The notes under the pieces were generated by a model. That model was not told the origin of the DNA. It did not search any database and worked only from the letters and a program-made list of their open reading frames with translations. Of a DNA stretch of 64,000 nucleotides, positions 45,641 to 58,559 are shown piece by piece. The stretch spans positions 8,638,501-8,702,500 of the forward strand of contig OX638133.1 in the NCBI GenBank assembly GCA_951804985.1. The letters are read 5' to 3'. Source of the stretch: Dryomyza anilis (taxonomy: Eukaryota; Arthropoda; Insecta; Diptera; Dryomyzidae). The position numbers and the translations under genes were made by a program. Each line of letters begins with the position of its first letter. Within the stretch, counting starts at the first letter, position 1.

Positions 45641-47479
45641 TTAAAAATTTTAAATATATTTTAATGCGTTTTAATATTTTTAAATGTATTTCAATATTTT
45701 TAAAATATTGTTTCATTCCTTTCTTATTTTGCACATATTTTTAAATTGCGTAAAATTAATTATGACCATTTTGCGATTTGCTACAGTCGCTTGGCATGCA
45801 AATGAGTCTCAATTTTCCATGGCAATTTGGCACAATATAGTAGCGAATGAAATAAATCATGATTTTTGCATTTCTAATATTTTTGCAAATTTAGTGCATT
45901 TGTCTACAACAAGATTGTTAATTAAATTTCAGTTAAAAATAATTAAAGCAGCATTTTTTCCATTTACGAAAGCGGCAGGCGACCCTACCCGCAGCTGCTG
46001 CAAATCGTCGCTGAAAACAAAAGACTCAAGCAACAAACGCGCGCGCTGCTGTGAAAATCAATAAAATTGAAAACGAAAATTGCATGAATTGCACATAAAA
46101 CAATCAATCAAAAGACAACAACAATAAAATCTATAAAAAATATATATTTATTGTTTATCGCATTGTTGGCAAATATTTTGCAATGCCGTGAGTTCATAAA
46201 TTGATAAATTTCTGTTTAATTGGCGTGAATTGGGCGTGAAATGTTTTTTTAATATTTTGAAAAAAAAAAAAATCAAATTGCAGAATTAATCATAGATGTA
46301 TACGCTATAAAACTCTGCAGATAATGTTAAAGAAATATATTTTTTAAAACTGTAATTAAAAATTTCAAAAAAATGTATATTGCTGCTTTTTAATAATTTA
46401 TATATTTAGAAATTTTTCTTTTTAAATTAATATAATTTATTTCATAGCAATGATTTTTTGGTATTTTTAATATTTTTTGTTATTTTTTGTTTGTATTGAA
46501 TTAATTTTTTATAAATCAAAATTCTTTGGTGTCTTACAAAAAGCTTGGAGTGTGTCACATGGCTCACTTGCTGAAGGCTGTCTCACATTCAAATTTTCCG
46601 CCTTATTAACCAGTTTCTGCCTGAACTTGTGCCACAACTGGCACTGATATCAGTCACAGAAATGATAGAAATAAAAAATACCAACGCGCCGAACAACTTT
46701 TCAGCATCATTTGTAAGTCATGCCACAGATAGCAATCTGCATGTGTCAAGAGCCACACACACACACAGAACTACATTTGAATAAATATTTAGACACAGAC
46801 ACGCATTAAATTAATTAATTAATAAAGTCTGCACCTTTAAATTCAGTGTATTTTTTCATATGTATTACTTACATGCAGCACAACTCATTGAACATGCGAT
46901 GTAATATGTTATTTTTTTGGGTTGCCAGACTGACTGGTTAGGCCGACAAATAGTCAGTCGAAAGGTCTTTTGAACAACTAACTTCAATTAGACAACACGT
47001 CAAAAGGCGTAGCCAATTACAAGAGGCTTTTTGTGAATTACGAGCGACAAAATGTGTTCAATGTCAAGTATTTCTTTTTACTTCGTTTGACATAGCAACC
47101 CAGCTTAATTAACCTTTAAATGGTGACTCGACAATGTAGAAAAGGCTTAGTGTTTGTTACTTGATTAAGCAGTTAAAATGTTATAACTAAAAATATTAAA
47201 GTAAAAAATATAAAAATCAACGAAAAATAAAAATACATTTGGGTAGTTTTAAAAATGTGTATTCATTTTTATGTAACTAAATAACTAACTAAATAAAAAA
47301 GTAACTAAATAAAAAAAATATGTTAAATTCATATAATATATGTATTAATAACAGTTTTACGCTATAAAGGAAAAAGTAAGCATGTACTCGTTATTCAAAA
47401 AAGAACTACTAGACTTTGGAAATTTAGAAATTAGACGAATAATATTTTATTTTTTAAAATTATTTGTTTATTAACAAAA
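45641..47479. other. Unique intergenic stretch
   Basis: A 126-codon ATG-initiated frame lies at 45684-46064 (+). Its first 25 residues come from T-rich DNA, and the rest has mixed composition and a Lys/Cys/Ser-rich end. It is not recognised and remains a weak hypothetical. 46530-47130 is of normal complexity and includes GTGCCACAACTGGCAC (a short palindrome) and a short CA run. No gene is supported. Confidence 0.35.
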
Positions 47480-48545
47480 TTTTAATAAATTCATTAGAAT
47501 CGTTTGAAAAAGTAATCGGTAACCACAAATACATTTAAAGTATATAAGAAAAAGATCGCTCAAAAATTGACGCGGCTGTGGTAGCCGCTATAAAAGTTTA
47601 AAAAAAATACAAAAATAAACATTTTAAGTTTTTTTAAATATATGTATAAAATTAACAAGTAACCGATACAAAAGTAACCAGTACAGAAGTAACTCATGGA
47701 ATGTTACTGTTATATATGAGAAAATCCATAAAAGTTTTAAACTTCAAGATACCTATATAAATTAATGCATACAAATTATTTGTTGTTTTTTTATACAGAA
47801 TTTAGATAAAATTATTAGAATCGTTGAAAGAAGTAACCGGTAATCACTACAAAATTAAATACATTTAAAGTATATCAGAAAAGTCCCGCTCTAAAGTTTT
47901 CAAAAAAAAAATACAAAAAAAAAGTAACCGGTACACAAGTAACAAGTACACAAGTAATCGGTACAAAAGTAACCAGTATAAAAATAACCGGTACACAATT
48001 AACTCATGGAATGTCACTGTCATATATGAGCAAATCCAGAAAATGTTCAAACTTCAAGATACCTATATAAAGGAATGCATACAAATTATTTGTTGTTTTT
48101 TTTATACAAAATTTTGATAAAATCATTATAATTGTTGGAAAAAGTAACCGGAAATCACTACAAAATTAAATACATTTTAAGTATTTCAGAAAGTATTTCA
48201 CAAAAATAAACCTTTTATTTTTTTTAGTTTATGTATAAAAGTAACCGGTACACAAGTAACAAGTACACAAGTAACCGGTACATAAGTAACCAGAAAAGAA
48301 GTAACCGGTACACAATTAATTTATGGAATGTCAATGTCATATATGAGCAAAATTAAGTTTAAAATAAAAATACAAAAATAAACCTTGTAATTTTTTTAAA
48401 TATATGTATAAAAGTAACCGGTACAAAAGTAACAAGTATAGAATTAACCGGTACACAATTAACTCATGGAATGTAACTGTTATATATATTGGCAGAAAAT
48501 TTTTAAACTTCAAGACAAAGTAGTGCATACAAAATATTTGTTCTT
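47480..48545. repeat. Higher-order repeat: ~310-bp units carrying 15-bp AGTAACCGGTACACA sub-repeats
   Basis: AACTCATGGAATGT-type landmarks occur at 47692, 48001, 48319 (drifted) and 48461, giving steps of about 309, 318 and 142 bp. Each unit contains a short run of AGTAACCGGTACACA-like 15-mers, then CTGTCATATATGAGCAAA, CTTCAAGATACCTATATAAA and TTATTTGTTGTTTTT. The fourth unit is truncated. The sub-repeat makes minus-strand frames of Tyr/Leu repeats, a by-product. Confidence 0.85.
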
Positions 48546-50489
48546 TTTTATATTTTACATTTTAATGGATAATTATTATGAATACTTGAATTAATAAATA
48601 CCAACTATTTTTGAGTTCATAAGATGCTCTATCGATATGCTGTATGTGGCCAAAGTAAGCAAAATATCACAAATACCATTCTAATTCCACAGATATTTCA
48701 AATATTTAATTGGGAGTTGACGAAGGAAGCTTTCTTTTTTTAAGTATATATTTATATAAATTGAAAAATAATAAAATCGCATAGTTTCTTAGTTAAATAA
48801 AGGTTATTTCAGGGAAGTACGTTCTAAAAGAATAAAAATTATATATATTTTTAAAAATGTTTGAAAAATGTTTGATTTTGTAAGAAGATTATAAATAATT
48901 TTCGAAATATTTGTATAAACTGCCGCAATATAAAAAATTCAAAATATTTTATGAAAATATATAAAATTTTAGTTAATTGTGTAAATTTCTTTTCGTAATT
49001 ACTGTCTGCATGTAGTGTCAAAAGGCGCAACTAATTGAGTTCAAATCTTGAGCACGCCTTATGAAATAGTTATAATAAAAAAAATAAATCATATAAGTTG
49101 CTATTGCTCAAGATGTTGCTGTTGCTGTCGAAGGTTGTTACAATGTTTTTATTTTTATTATACTTCTCTCGAAAATTTAAAGATCGAATTTAGAGATGCG
49201 TGTCTCCCAACAAAAAAAGGGCTACGAAGATGCGTCGCATTAACTGATGTTGCAACTACAGACAATTTAAAGATTTCAATTTAAATTTTTTTTTTGGTTG
49301 CACAAACTCTAATTTAGATGTGAAAAATATATTTAAATTTGTTGTTTTCTTTTCGTTTTCAATTCATGGAATTAAAAGATTTTCGAAATTTAAATATTTT
49401 CACTAATTTAATTTTTTTTCTCATACATAACCCTTTTAATTAAACTCTTCACTTATCGCCCACAAAAAATCGTGTGTTGCACCCGAAACTTTTAATTATG
49501 TCATAAATTAAATGACGGCTTTGCGTATTCTTAGAAGCCAGCTCTAATAACGTTGAACACACTAAAAACGAAAAAATATCTAACGCACCGTGTGGTCCAA
49601 GTTGTCAACTAAAGTTGAAAAAAGTATTTAAATTTTTCATAATTTATATCAAAAGAGTTTATTAACACTTTTGGTAGTACTTTGTTGTTGTTGTTGTGCT
49701 TTTTGTTGTCACTGTCAAACCAGCATTTAAGCCAAGCTGACATTTGCACCTAGGCCCAAAATGTGTAGCCAAGTTTAAAGAACTGCGTGGCTGCTGTTTT
49801 AATGGCTTTTGACAGTTTTTCTAGACGAAAATGAAAAAAATACATGAAAAAAAGGTTGTTGATTTTGCTAGAGATTAAGTTTCAGTTAAATTGGTTTAAA
49901 TGGCGAGTGATGAAATATTAATTAAGCTGCCACAAAAAGCACTCATTAAGATTTAAGGTAAAGATTTTTGAACTGCGCACTTTGATAATCATTTAGGTAG
50001 TAAAAGAAGAAAAGACTAAATAGTTTATTTAAGTAGTAAACACTTAAGTTTAAAAGAGTTTTCTAATCATATTTAAAGTTTAATTTTTTACATAACATAA
50101 ATTCTCAAAATTTTAAATTAAATAAATAACAAAATGGAAAAATAATTTTTAATTTCATTTTCAATACATCTAGAATTATAAATTCGAAAATGAATGCAAA
50201 TTCGAAAAACAGCAATATATATGTTTACAGCAATCATATATAAATAGTTGAATATTAAATTTTGTGAATTTATTTGACTCTCACAATAATTTCTTAGTTT
50301 TATGCATGATTTGGGTAATTATTTGAGATCCTATGATTTTATGTGTTGATTTTAAATTTAATTAAAAATTTAAATATATTTATATTGGTTGCAATCATTT
50401 TAAAATTGCTGTTGAATTATGAAATTATGTTAAAAAAATCCAACGAAAATGTAAATTGCAAATAACCCTTTAATATTTTGTATATATAA
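48546..50489. other. A+T-rich intergenic stretch with unique islands (49000-49290, 49440-49960)
   Basis: No gene can be supported. A 78-codon frame at 49048-49284 (+) begins in a Cys-rich triplet stretch and has no domain. 49560-49960 is unique with GTTGTTGTTG and may be regulatory. Confidence 0.35.
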
Positions 50490-51850
50490 CAAACTTATTT
50501 GCTATATTTACAAAATTGTATTTGTATTAAATGGATTTCATATAAGTTTTATTTTTTATTGAAAACATTTTTATTGTTTGGTTATAGGATGGTTTGTAAT
50601 ATAATGAATGACATAGTAAGCATATTAATTCATACAACAAATAAATTCTTTATGGATATAAAAATGTTTGTTAAATATACTAAATAATTTGTATGCTATA
50701 TTTTGAATGTTTTGCTATATAAATGATTTACTTGCTATATTTATGAATTTGTTTGTTTTGTTGTATTAATAAATTTATTTGCTATATTAATTAATTTGTT
50801 TGCTATAATCATGAATGTTTTGCTATATTTATAAATTGGTTAGCTATATATATTAATATTTTGCAATATTGATGAATTTATTTGCTATAATGATGAATGT
50901 TTTGCTATATTAATTGATTGTTTTGCTATATTTATACAATGGTTTGCTATATTTATGAATGTTTTGCTATATTAATGAATTTGTTTTCTATATTTATAAA
51001 TTGGTTAGCTGTATATATTAATATTTTGCAATATTTATGAATTCATTTGCTATAATGATGAATGTTTTGCTTTATTAATTGATTTGTTTGCTATATTTAT
51101 ACAATGGTTTGCTATATTTATGAATGTTATGCTATATTAATGAATTTAATTGCTATACATAAGATTTTTTTTATCAAATTAATGAATTTATTAATTCATT
51201 TGCTATATTTTGGAATGTTTTGCTATAATAATGAATATGAATTGTTTGCTTTATATATGAAAGTTTTGCTATATTAATGAATTTGTTTGTTATATTTATC
51301 AATTCGTTTGCTATAGATTGAAATGTTTTGCTATAATAATGAATATGTGTCAAATGTTTATGAATTTTTTGATATATTCGTGAATGTTTTGCTATATAAT
51401 TGAATTTATTCGCAACTCTTAAGTTTTTTTTTTCAAATTAATTAATTTGTTATCTTTATTTATTAATTTGTTTACTATATTTATGAATATTTTCCAATAT
51501 TTATAAATTTGTTAGCTATATTTATCAATGTATTCCTATTTTAATTAATATTGTTTGCTGTACTTATGAAATTGTTTGCTGTATTTATGAAATTGTTTGC
51601 TATATTTATAAATGTTTTTCAATATTAATGCATTTTTTGTACATTTATTAATTTTGTTTGCAATATTTATGAATATTTGAAATTTTAATAAATCTGTTTC
51701 CTACATTTATAAATTATTTGCTATATTTATGAATATTTGCCAGTTAATGTATTTGTTTCCATTAATTATAAATTTGTCTAGGAATAGATTGCTATATTAA
51801 TAAATTAGTTTGCTATATTTGTTATATTTATGAATGTTTCACTATAATAA
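50490..51850. repeat. Degenerate ~19-bp repeat (TTTGCTATATTTATGAATG)n
   Basis: TTGCTATATTTATGAATG, TTGCTATATTAATGAATT and similar words alternate over 1.3 kb with steady drift and a few larger gaps. No coding is seen. Confidence 0.9.
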
Positions 51851-52839
51851 AGAATTATAGTCTCTGTAGTAATTATAATTATTACAAAAATGCATTTTCA
51901 AATTTTCTTAAACGTCTTCTGCTACGTTCGTCGCTTTTTGTCTGTAACTTAAGGCCACTTAAATGCCAACTAAATTATGCAGCTCTACGCTTCAGTTAAT
52001 TTGGTTTTGCTTGAGCATGCGGGAAATGTGTTGTTGCTGCCAGTGCCAGTGCCAATGCAACCAGCAACAATTCCCACAAATTCTATTTCTTTACCACCGC
52101 CAACACCGCCGCCTAAATAAATTGCGTTGCCACAGATATGTAAAACGTTGCTGCCACTGTTACCAATTTTAATGGCCATAATAACAATAAGAAGAACACA
52201 ACAACCTAAAGAGCAGCAACAACATTAAGTGCAGCAACAATTGCAACTACAACAAAAACACTACGTAGCAGAAGAAGAAGAATACTGTAAAACTGTCTAA
52301 TACTGCAAATTGTCGCAAATTTCAGCAACACATGTAAAACGCGCTTTGAACGCGGTAGCAGTAGCAACATTATCAGTATGGTAACAACAACAACAACATT
52401 TTACAGAGTTGCTTCTTTTGTAGCAATAGCAGCACCAGCAGCAGCAGAAAATGAAAAAGTAGAAAAAGAATTTCTTGGTACTTAGCAGCAGTTAACGGTA
52501 CCTACAGCTGTTATAATGTGGTACTTGTTATTGTTGGTGTTGCTGATGTTGCTGCTGCTGCCGTTGGTTGCTTCAATTGGCAACACAAAATTGAGCGACA
52601 TGCTGGCGAAGGCGGAAGCAACAACAGCCATAGCAACGGCCAAGAATAGCAACAGCAACAGGCAGCCAAGAGAAGCAACAGGCAGCAGCCAGCAGACAGT
52701 CGGACGTTTAACCAGCAACATTTAACTTAATGATAATGATGGCAGTTCGAGTGAAATTACAACAACAACCAAAATAGCAACAACATCCAGAGACAGGGTT
52801 GTTTGCGGCAAATTTAGATATAGGAACTTTGAAATATTA
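51851..52839. other. CAG/CAA-rich island
   Basis: GCAACAACA, GCTGCTGCTG and CAGTGCCAGTGCCA stretches are present. Several frames are open on both strands for that reason. One plus-strand ORF with a signal-peptide-like start is listed separately. Confidence 0.4.
52516..52725 (+). CDS. Candidate 69-aa ORF with signal-peptide-like N-terminus (uncertain)
   Basis: It is ATG-initiated. Residues 3-17 are almost pure Leu/Val/Met (a strong hydrophobic core) followed by LVASIG, a plausible cleavage zone; the remaining 48 residues are Ala/Thr/Ser/Asn/Gln-rich and polar. The hydrophobic part is read from GTTGCTGCTG triplets and the polar part from GCAACA triplets, so triplet-rich DNA alone could produce this pattern. 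The minus strand is open too (52482-52721). No homologue is recognised. Confidence 0.15.
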   Translation: MWYLLLLVLLMLLLLPLVASIGNTKLSDMLAKAEATTAIATAKNSNSNRQPREATGSSQQTVGRLTSNI

Positions 52840-53300
52840 AAAAGGTACTTTATAAAAATATTTTTTGGTCAGCAAAAAATTAAGATTAGAATACGAACAC
52901 GCTATATAAAAAAAGAGTATTCCAGTTAAAAATAAATAATATAAACAATTAAAAAGAGTATACTAAAAATGTAAAAGATTATGGAAAAATTAAAAAAGAA
53001 TACATCAAAAAAAAAAAAAGAGTACAGCAAATTTAAAAATAATACTCAAAAATAAAAAAAGTGTACTGCAAAATAAAACAAAATATCAAAAATAAAAAAG
53101 TATACTATATTCAAAACATAATTTTATCAAAGAATACAATGAAAGTAAAAAAGTGTGTAGAAAATTAAAAAAAAGGTACATAAAAAAAAACTGTGTACAA
53201 TGAAAACTGAAAAGTTTAACAATGTAGAATAAAAAAGAGTATACGTACAATAAAAAAAGAGTACATCAAAAATATTGATAAATCTATATTGAAAAAAGAA
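52840..53300. repeat. Degenerate AAAAAGAGTATAC repeat field
   Basis: AAAAAGAGTATAC, AAAAAGTGTAC and AAATAAAAAAG words recur every 20-45 bp with drift. The result is A-rich and non-coding. Confidence 0.65.
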
Positions 53301-53794
53301 CATTTATTGATTTTATTTAAACAATATATACAAAATTTTAAAAGGATTCTTCCTTAAGTTATACAAATAGTAGTTAAAAATCTCTACTTCTTACTACACT
53401 GTCAATAATACCAACAACTTCAGCCTCTTGTCTGCATGCCACGGCAGACGTTTCAATTTCCAGCACAAATTTGAAGGCGTCTTAATGAATTGGTTCTAAA
53501 CGCGATGGTGCTGCTGTTACTACCTATTACTTCCTCATGTAGCAGCAACAATAATGAAAATAAAATTTTCTTTGCAGCGCATCAATTTATGCAAATTGTT
53601 TTTAGTTTTTTTTAGCTGATTTTTTTTGTTACTTTTTTCTGCTTGGCATGGGGCAACAAAAAAGAAGATTCTCTGACGTGAATAAACGGAAAACAAGCTG
53701 AAATCAGTGAGACAGTCAGACAACCGAGTGTATTAAAAAAAATGAAAACAACAAAAAAACCACCAAGTCTAGAATACACATAGAAAATTTGTAA
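53301..53794. other. Unique stretch
   Basis: 53390-53560 is of normal complexity. The 62-codon minus frame (53535-53723) is short and unrecognised. Confidence 0.35.
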
Positions 53795-55045
53795 AGCATC
53801 TAAATAGCGTCTGTATAGAATCTGCTTTAAATCTTTTCAGGATCTGTATTAAATCTGGATATTATTCGATTGGTATCTGCATAAATTCAGCTTAGTGTCT
53901 ACATAGTATATACTTAGTATCTGCTTAGTTTCTGCTTAGTATCTGCTTAGTTTCTGCTTAGTATCTGCATAACAACTACATAGTATCTGCATAGTAACTG
54001 CATAGTATCTGCATAATAACCACATAGTATCTGTATAGTATCTGAATAATAACTACATAGTACCTGCATAATATCTGCATAGTATATGCAATATAACTAC
54101 ATAGTCTCAGCATAATATCTGTATAGTATCTGCATAATAACTACATAGTACCTGCATAGTATCTACATAGTATCTGAATAATATCTGAATAGTATCTGCC
54201 TAATAACTACATAATATCTGCATAATAACTACTTAGTATCAGCAAAATAACTACATAGTATCTGAATAGTATCTGAATAATAACAACATAGTATCTGCAT
54301 AGTATCTGCATAATAACTACATAGTACTGCATAGTATCTGCATAGTATCTCAATAATATCTGCATAGTATCTGCATAATAACTACATAGTATCTGCACAG
54401 TATCTGCACAATAACTACATAAAATCTGCACAATAACTACATAGTATCTGCAAAATAACTACATTGTATCTGCATAATAACTACATTGTATCTGCATAAT
54501 ATCTGCATAGTATCTGCCTAATAGCAACATAGTATCTGTATAGTATATGTGTAATATCTGTATAATAACTGCATAGTATCTGCATAATAACTGCATAGTA
54601 TCTGCATAGTATCTGCATAGTATCTGCATAGTGTCTGCATAGTATCTGCATAGTATCTGCATAATAACTACATAGTATCTGCACAGTATCTGCACAATAA
54701 CTACATAAAATCTGCACAATAACTACATAGTATCTACCTACATCTAACTACATTGTATCTGCATAATAACTACATTGTATCTGCATAGTATCTGCATAAT
54801 AACTACATAGTAAATGCATAATACCTGCATAATATCTGCATAATATCTGCATAATATCTGCATAATATCTGCATAATATCTGCGTAATATCTGCTTAGTA
54901 TCTGCATAATATCTGCAGAGAATCTGCATAATATATGCATAGTTTTTCCATAGTATCTGCATAGTATCTGCATGGTATCTGCATAGTATCTGCATAGTAT
55001 CTGCATAGTATTTGCATAGTATTTGCATAGCATCTGATAAGTATA
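53795..55045 (-). repeat. 1.25-kb array of the 11-bp unit AGTATCTGCAT
   Basis: Units AGTATCTGCAT, AATATCTGCAT and AATAACTACAT alternate. Drift is strong at the left edge and low at 54560-54660 and 54825-55010. Because 11 is not divisible by 3, the minus strand reads an 11-residue cycle (MQILCRYYADT) in all three frames, which makes open frames of up to 106 codons (54744-55064). These are by-products. Confidence 0.95.
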
Positions 55046-57002
55046 TGCATGAAATGTGAATCAAAATTAGATCGAATTTTTATTTTTCGTCGGGATCACC
55101 ATACCATCAGAAGATTTGAAAAAGACACACACGTGGAATTCTTCCAAAATCGATGGATGTTTAGAGATCGCGCACTTTTTGGCGATTTCAAAAAAGTAAG
55201 TAAGCTTCATGGGAAAAGTTCTACCTACATTTTCAGAATTCGTTTCGATATTATTACGAGATCAATGCAAGTAGATGGAGAAATTGATATTGAACCCGTT
55301 CTCGTAACAATATCGAGCGTCAAATTGGACCTACATGGTAGGTAGATATCGATGTGTTCCGTGGGAGTTTTTTCGGTAAGAAATTTTTTTCTAAATCGGA
55401 ACGATATCGAAGAAAAAAATAATCATAGTTCGAGGATGTTTCGAAAAATATTACGAAATCGATGTGAAAAATATTTAAATATCAAATCTTTTGCTTAAAT
55501 TTGAAAGTTGGAGAAATTTTAAAAATTAGCAGCGATAAAGCTACGAGTTCGAACTTTTTTTATCAAAGTTAGTTCGAGAAAGCTTCGAGGTATAGAAGGT
55601 CGCCGAGGCAGGGCAGACGGGAAATATAATTTTCCAAAAATGTTGCAAAATTTTTAAAATTTTAAATTATGAACTAATTATAATTAATAAAAATTGTCGC
55701 TGATCAGTTTGTATTCCCTACACCCAAAACTTGATTTATAACATTTTTAGACCATTTTGTAGGTTTCTTAAAAAAACTTACCTTTTATTTTCCGATGTAG
55801 TTAAGACTGCTAAATACTGCTTTTAGCTGTAAATAAAATAAAAAAATATTAATCAGTTAAAATATTTTAAAAGAGACTTACAAAACAATGCTTTAGATAA
55901 ATAATATAAATAATCGGACTTATTCCCAATTTCACTAACAATCGAAATTTAAATATTTCAAAAATTTAAATTGAATTTATTTAGCATTTATTTTAAATAT
56001 TTGTTTATTAAAAAATGAGAATTCGCACCACAAAAAAAATCGTTTAAATAGAAATTTCATTTGATTTTAAAAAAATTTCAATTTCAAAATCTAGAACTTA
56101 TTTAATTAAATCAAATAAGAAATACTACAAAATAAAAATGATTTTTTTTTTTAATATTTTATATATTTAAAGTTTTTATTTTTATGTTATACAACAAAAA
56201 TCGTGCCAACAGCGCACACGTGTTTGCGGCAACTACCAAATTTTTGCTGTCAAGAATGCTTCTAAATAATGTCGCTGTTGCAGCGGAATGTTGCTGCAGC
56301 AGTAGCAGCCACAGCTGCAAAAACATAAAACAAAAACTTTTGAAAAACTAAAAAAAACAAAAAAAAAATTGAAAAAAAACTTAAGAAAATTACAACGTTT
56401 TTGTTATTGATTTATTGCATGTTGGCAGCATGTTGCTGGCAATACGGCTGCACAACAAAGCGCGAGCGCGCGCTGTTTTGCTGAGCTACAATTTAGCAGC
56501 AATTAAATTGCAGCCAAGCAGCAACAATTGCTGCTTCAGCGAGAACAATGAGTGAAGCGTCGCGCAAAAGTGCCAGAATTTGAAGTCAAACGTGGGGCAA
56601 AGTTTTCCGTTTTTTTTTTCTTTGTAAGTTTTTGATTTTCCATTGAAGCATTTATTATTTTAGTGACGAACATTATTTATAAAGTGATTTATTTGTGTGG
56701 AGGTCATGCAGTTAACAGTTATTTATGTGCGGTACAGCAGCAGTTCGTAGGGTGGCCATTTTTGTGGTTATGGTTGTTAATGATTTTTTTGTAAAGTATT
56801 CGGTGGTTTTGCGGTTGAACGTGTTTAGTGCACAAATAGGAAATAATTTCTAAAGCTTTTAAAATAAAAGTGATATTTTAAAATGTGCTGCAATTTAACA
56901 ATATCTCTAATTAAAGCACATTGCAAGGGTCAAATTGCAATTAGATAAAAAAGACTCAATAGAAATGAATAAATAAAAAATAAAAATATTAATTTAAGTT
57001 TT
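55046..57002. other. Unique stretch: ORF at 55049-55345, A+T-rich middle, GC-richer island 56190-56620
   Basis: 55049-55345 (+) is open for 98 codons from an ATG at the array edge. It is rich in Arg/Phe/Asp, lacks low-complexity bias and is not recognised; a transposon remnant is possible. TTTCGATATTATTACGAGAT (55235) recurs in drifted form at 55438. 56190-56620 is GC-richer, with GCTGCAGCAG and GCGAGCGCGCGC. It contains AAGCAGCAA-CAA-TTGCTGCTT, a perfect 9-bp inverted repeat near 56518. Nothing else is recognised. Confidence 0.35.
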
Positions 57003-57560
57003 AGTGTGGTAAGTTTTTGTGTAATAGAGGTGAGTTCAGAGAGATAAGTGTATGTGTATTAATACGGTTCATTTTAAATTTGTTATTTTATTGTGGTGAG
57101 TGCATTATTTTATAGTATTGAATTTAAGTGTGGTGAATTTTGAGGTGGTGAGTTTAAGTGTCGTAGGATTTTGTATGGTGAGATTTTGTGTGATGACTTT
57201 CAGTGTGGTGACTTTCAGTGTGGTGAGTTTAACTGTGGTGAGTTTAAGTGTGGGGAGTTTAAGCAAAGCGAGTAATTACGTGGTGAGTATAATTGTAAAA
57301 ATAAATTTATTGAGTGTATTTGAATTTATTGTAGCGAGTCGATATTTTTATAGAAGTGAATTGAAGTGTGGTGAATTTTGAGGTGCTTAGTTTAAATGTG
57401 GTGAGTTTTAGTGTGGTGAGTTTTAGAGTGATGAGTTTTATGGTGGTAAGTTTTATGGTGGTGAGTTTTCGGTCTGTTTTAGTGTAGTGAGTACAATAAG
57501 TTCTTTTGAGTGTATTTAACGTGGTGAATTTAAAATTTGTGAGTTGTAATTTTATGTAAC
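57003..57560. repeat. 15-bp minisatellite (TTTAAGTGTGGTGAG)n, same family as 17639-17755
   Basis: GTGTGGTGAGTTTAA, GTGTGGTGACTTTCA and GTGTGGTGAATTTTGAGGTG words run with drift. The last also occurs in form at 17650-17680 (GGGTTTTGAAGTGGT). Both strands give open frames of Val/Ser or Thr/Leu repeats (57100-57381, 57307-57570), which are by-products. Confidence 0.9.
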
Positions 57561-58559
57561 ATTTCACCACACATATACTTTAGATATAGTGACGTTTATT
57601 TTTATTTATAGTGAGTTATAAGACGCTGAATTTGCTGAGGTGAATTATAAAAAAAATTCAAATCATTAAAACCAAATGCGCAAAAAATGTCCAGTAATTT
57701 TTTTTTTGCAAATTTCGCTAATTTTATGGACTGTCACACACGTAACGTACGAACGAACGCACACAAACTGGGTCAGAATTTTATTAGTTTGCGACTTCTG
57801 CTGAATTTTAAAACTACTTGATAATAAATTAAACATTTTAAATGTTATGCTGAGACACAACACAAATTACTTTGCTGGTTGAAAAATGTTCTGAACTTGA
57901 CGCTGAAAAATTGCAACATCTTTAAATAATAATAAGAAAAAAATATCTGTCATCTAATAAAATAAAACTACGAGTTCAATGACTTTCTGTACGTCAAAAG
58001 TTGACATAAATTTAATTGCTACTTAAATATTGACTTGGCCTCAATATGGCAACAGTTTTGACAGTAGCCGCAGCAACAACAAGTCTTAAATTGTCATTGA
58101 AAATCACTGAAAACTACTTTATTAATATTACTTCATCATTTTTTTTTTTTGTTGCGGCATATAATGCTGTCTCTGGCATCTCAAAGAAAATGCGCTTGCG
58201 CAACGTTATCGCGACGGCAAATCGGCTTAAACTTGACCGTTAAAACTGTGCACAAGCGCTTCATTCAACTTCGGCAACGGCATATGTGACGCAAACAATA
58301 AATTAGCAAAAAAAAAAAAAAATTGACAAAATAAATAAAAATTTATAAATAGTCGAATCTAATACGAAAATAGCAATTAAAAAATTTAAATAAATTAAAA
58401 TTACATCATTTTTAATCATTTGCAGTCAGATCTCAAACAAAAGACTGAAGTGGAAAGCGCAAATATTATGAAAAAAAAATATTGAATTGAATTATTAAAA
58501 ATAGTTTAAAAATATAATAAATGTTTGAGACAAAGAGTAATAGGAATGAATTAAAAATA
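57561..58559. other. Unique intergenic stretch
   Basis: 58030-58290 is GC-richer and unique. A 65-codon plus frame (58046-58243) is unrecognised. The remainder is A/T-rich. Confidence 0.35.

Noticed and set aside
45684..46064. 126-codon plus-strand ORF as a real gene
   Set aside because: Longest unique-sequence ORF, but the start lies in T-rich DNA, no family is recognised and no promoter or polyadenylation signal is evident; kept only as a note.
54459..55064. Long minus-strand ORFs (up to 106 codons) rich in Tyr/Cys/Asp
   Set aside because: They are translations of the 11-bp array and cycle the same 11 residues in all frames.
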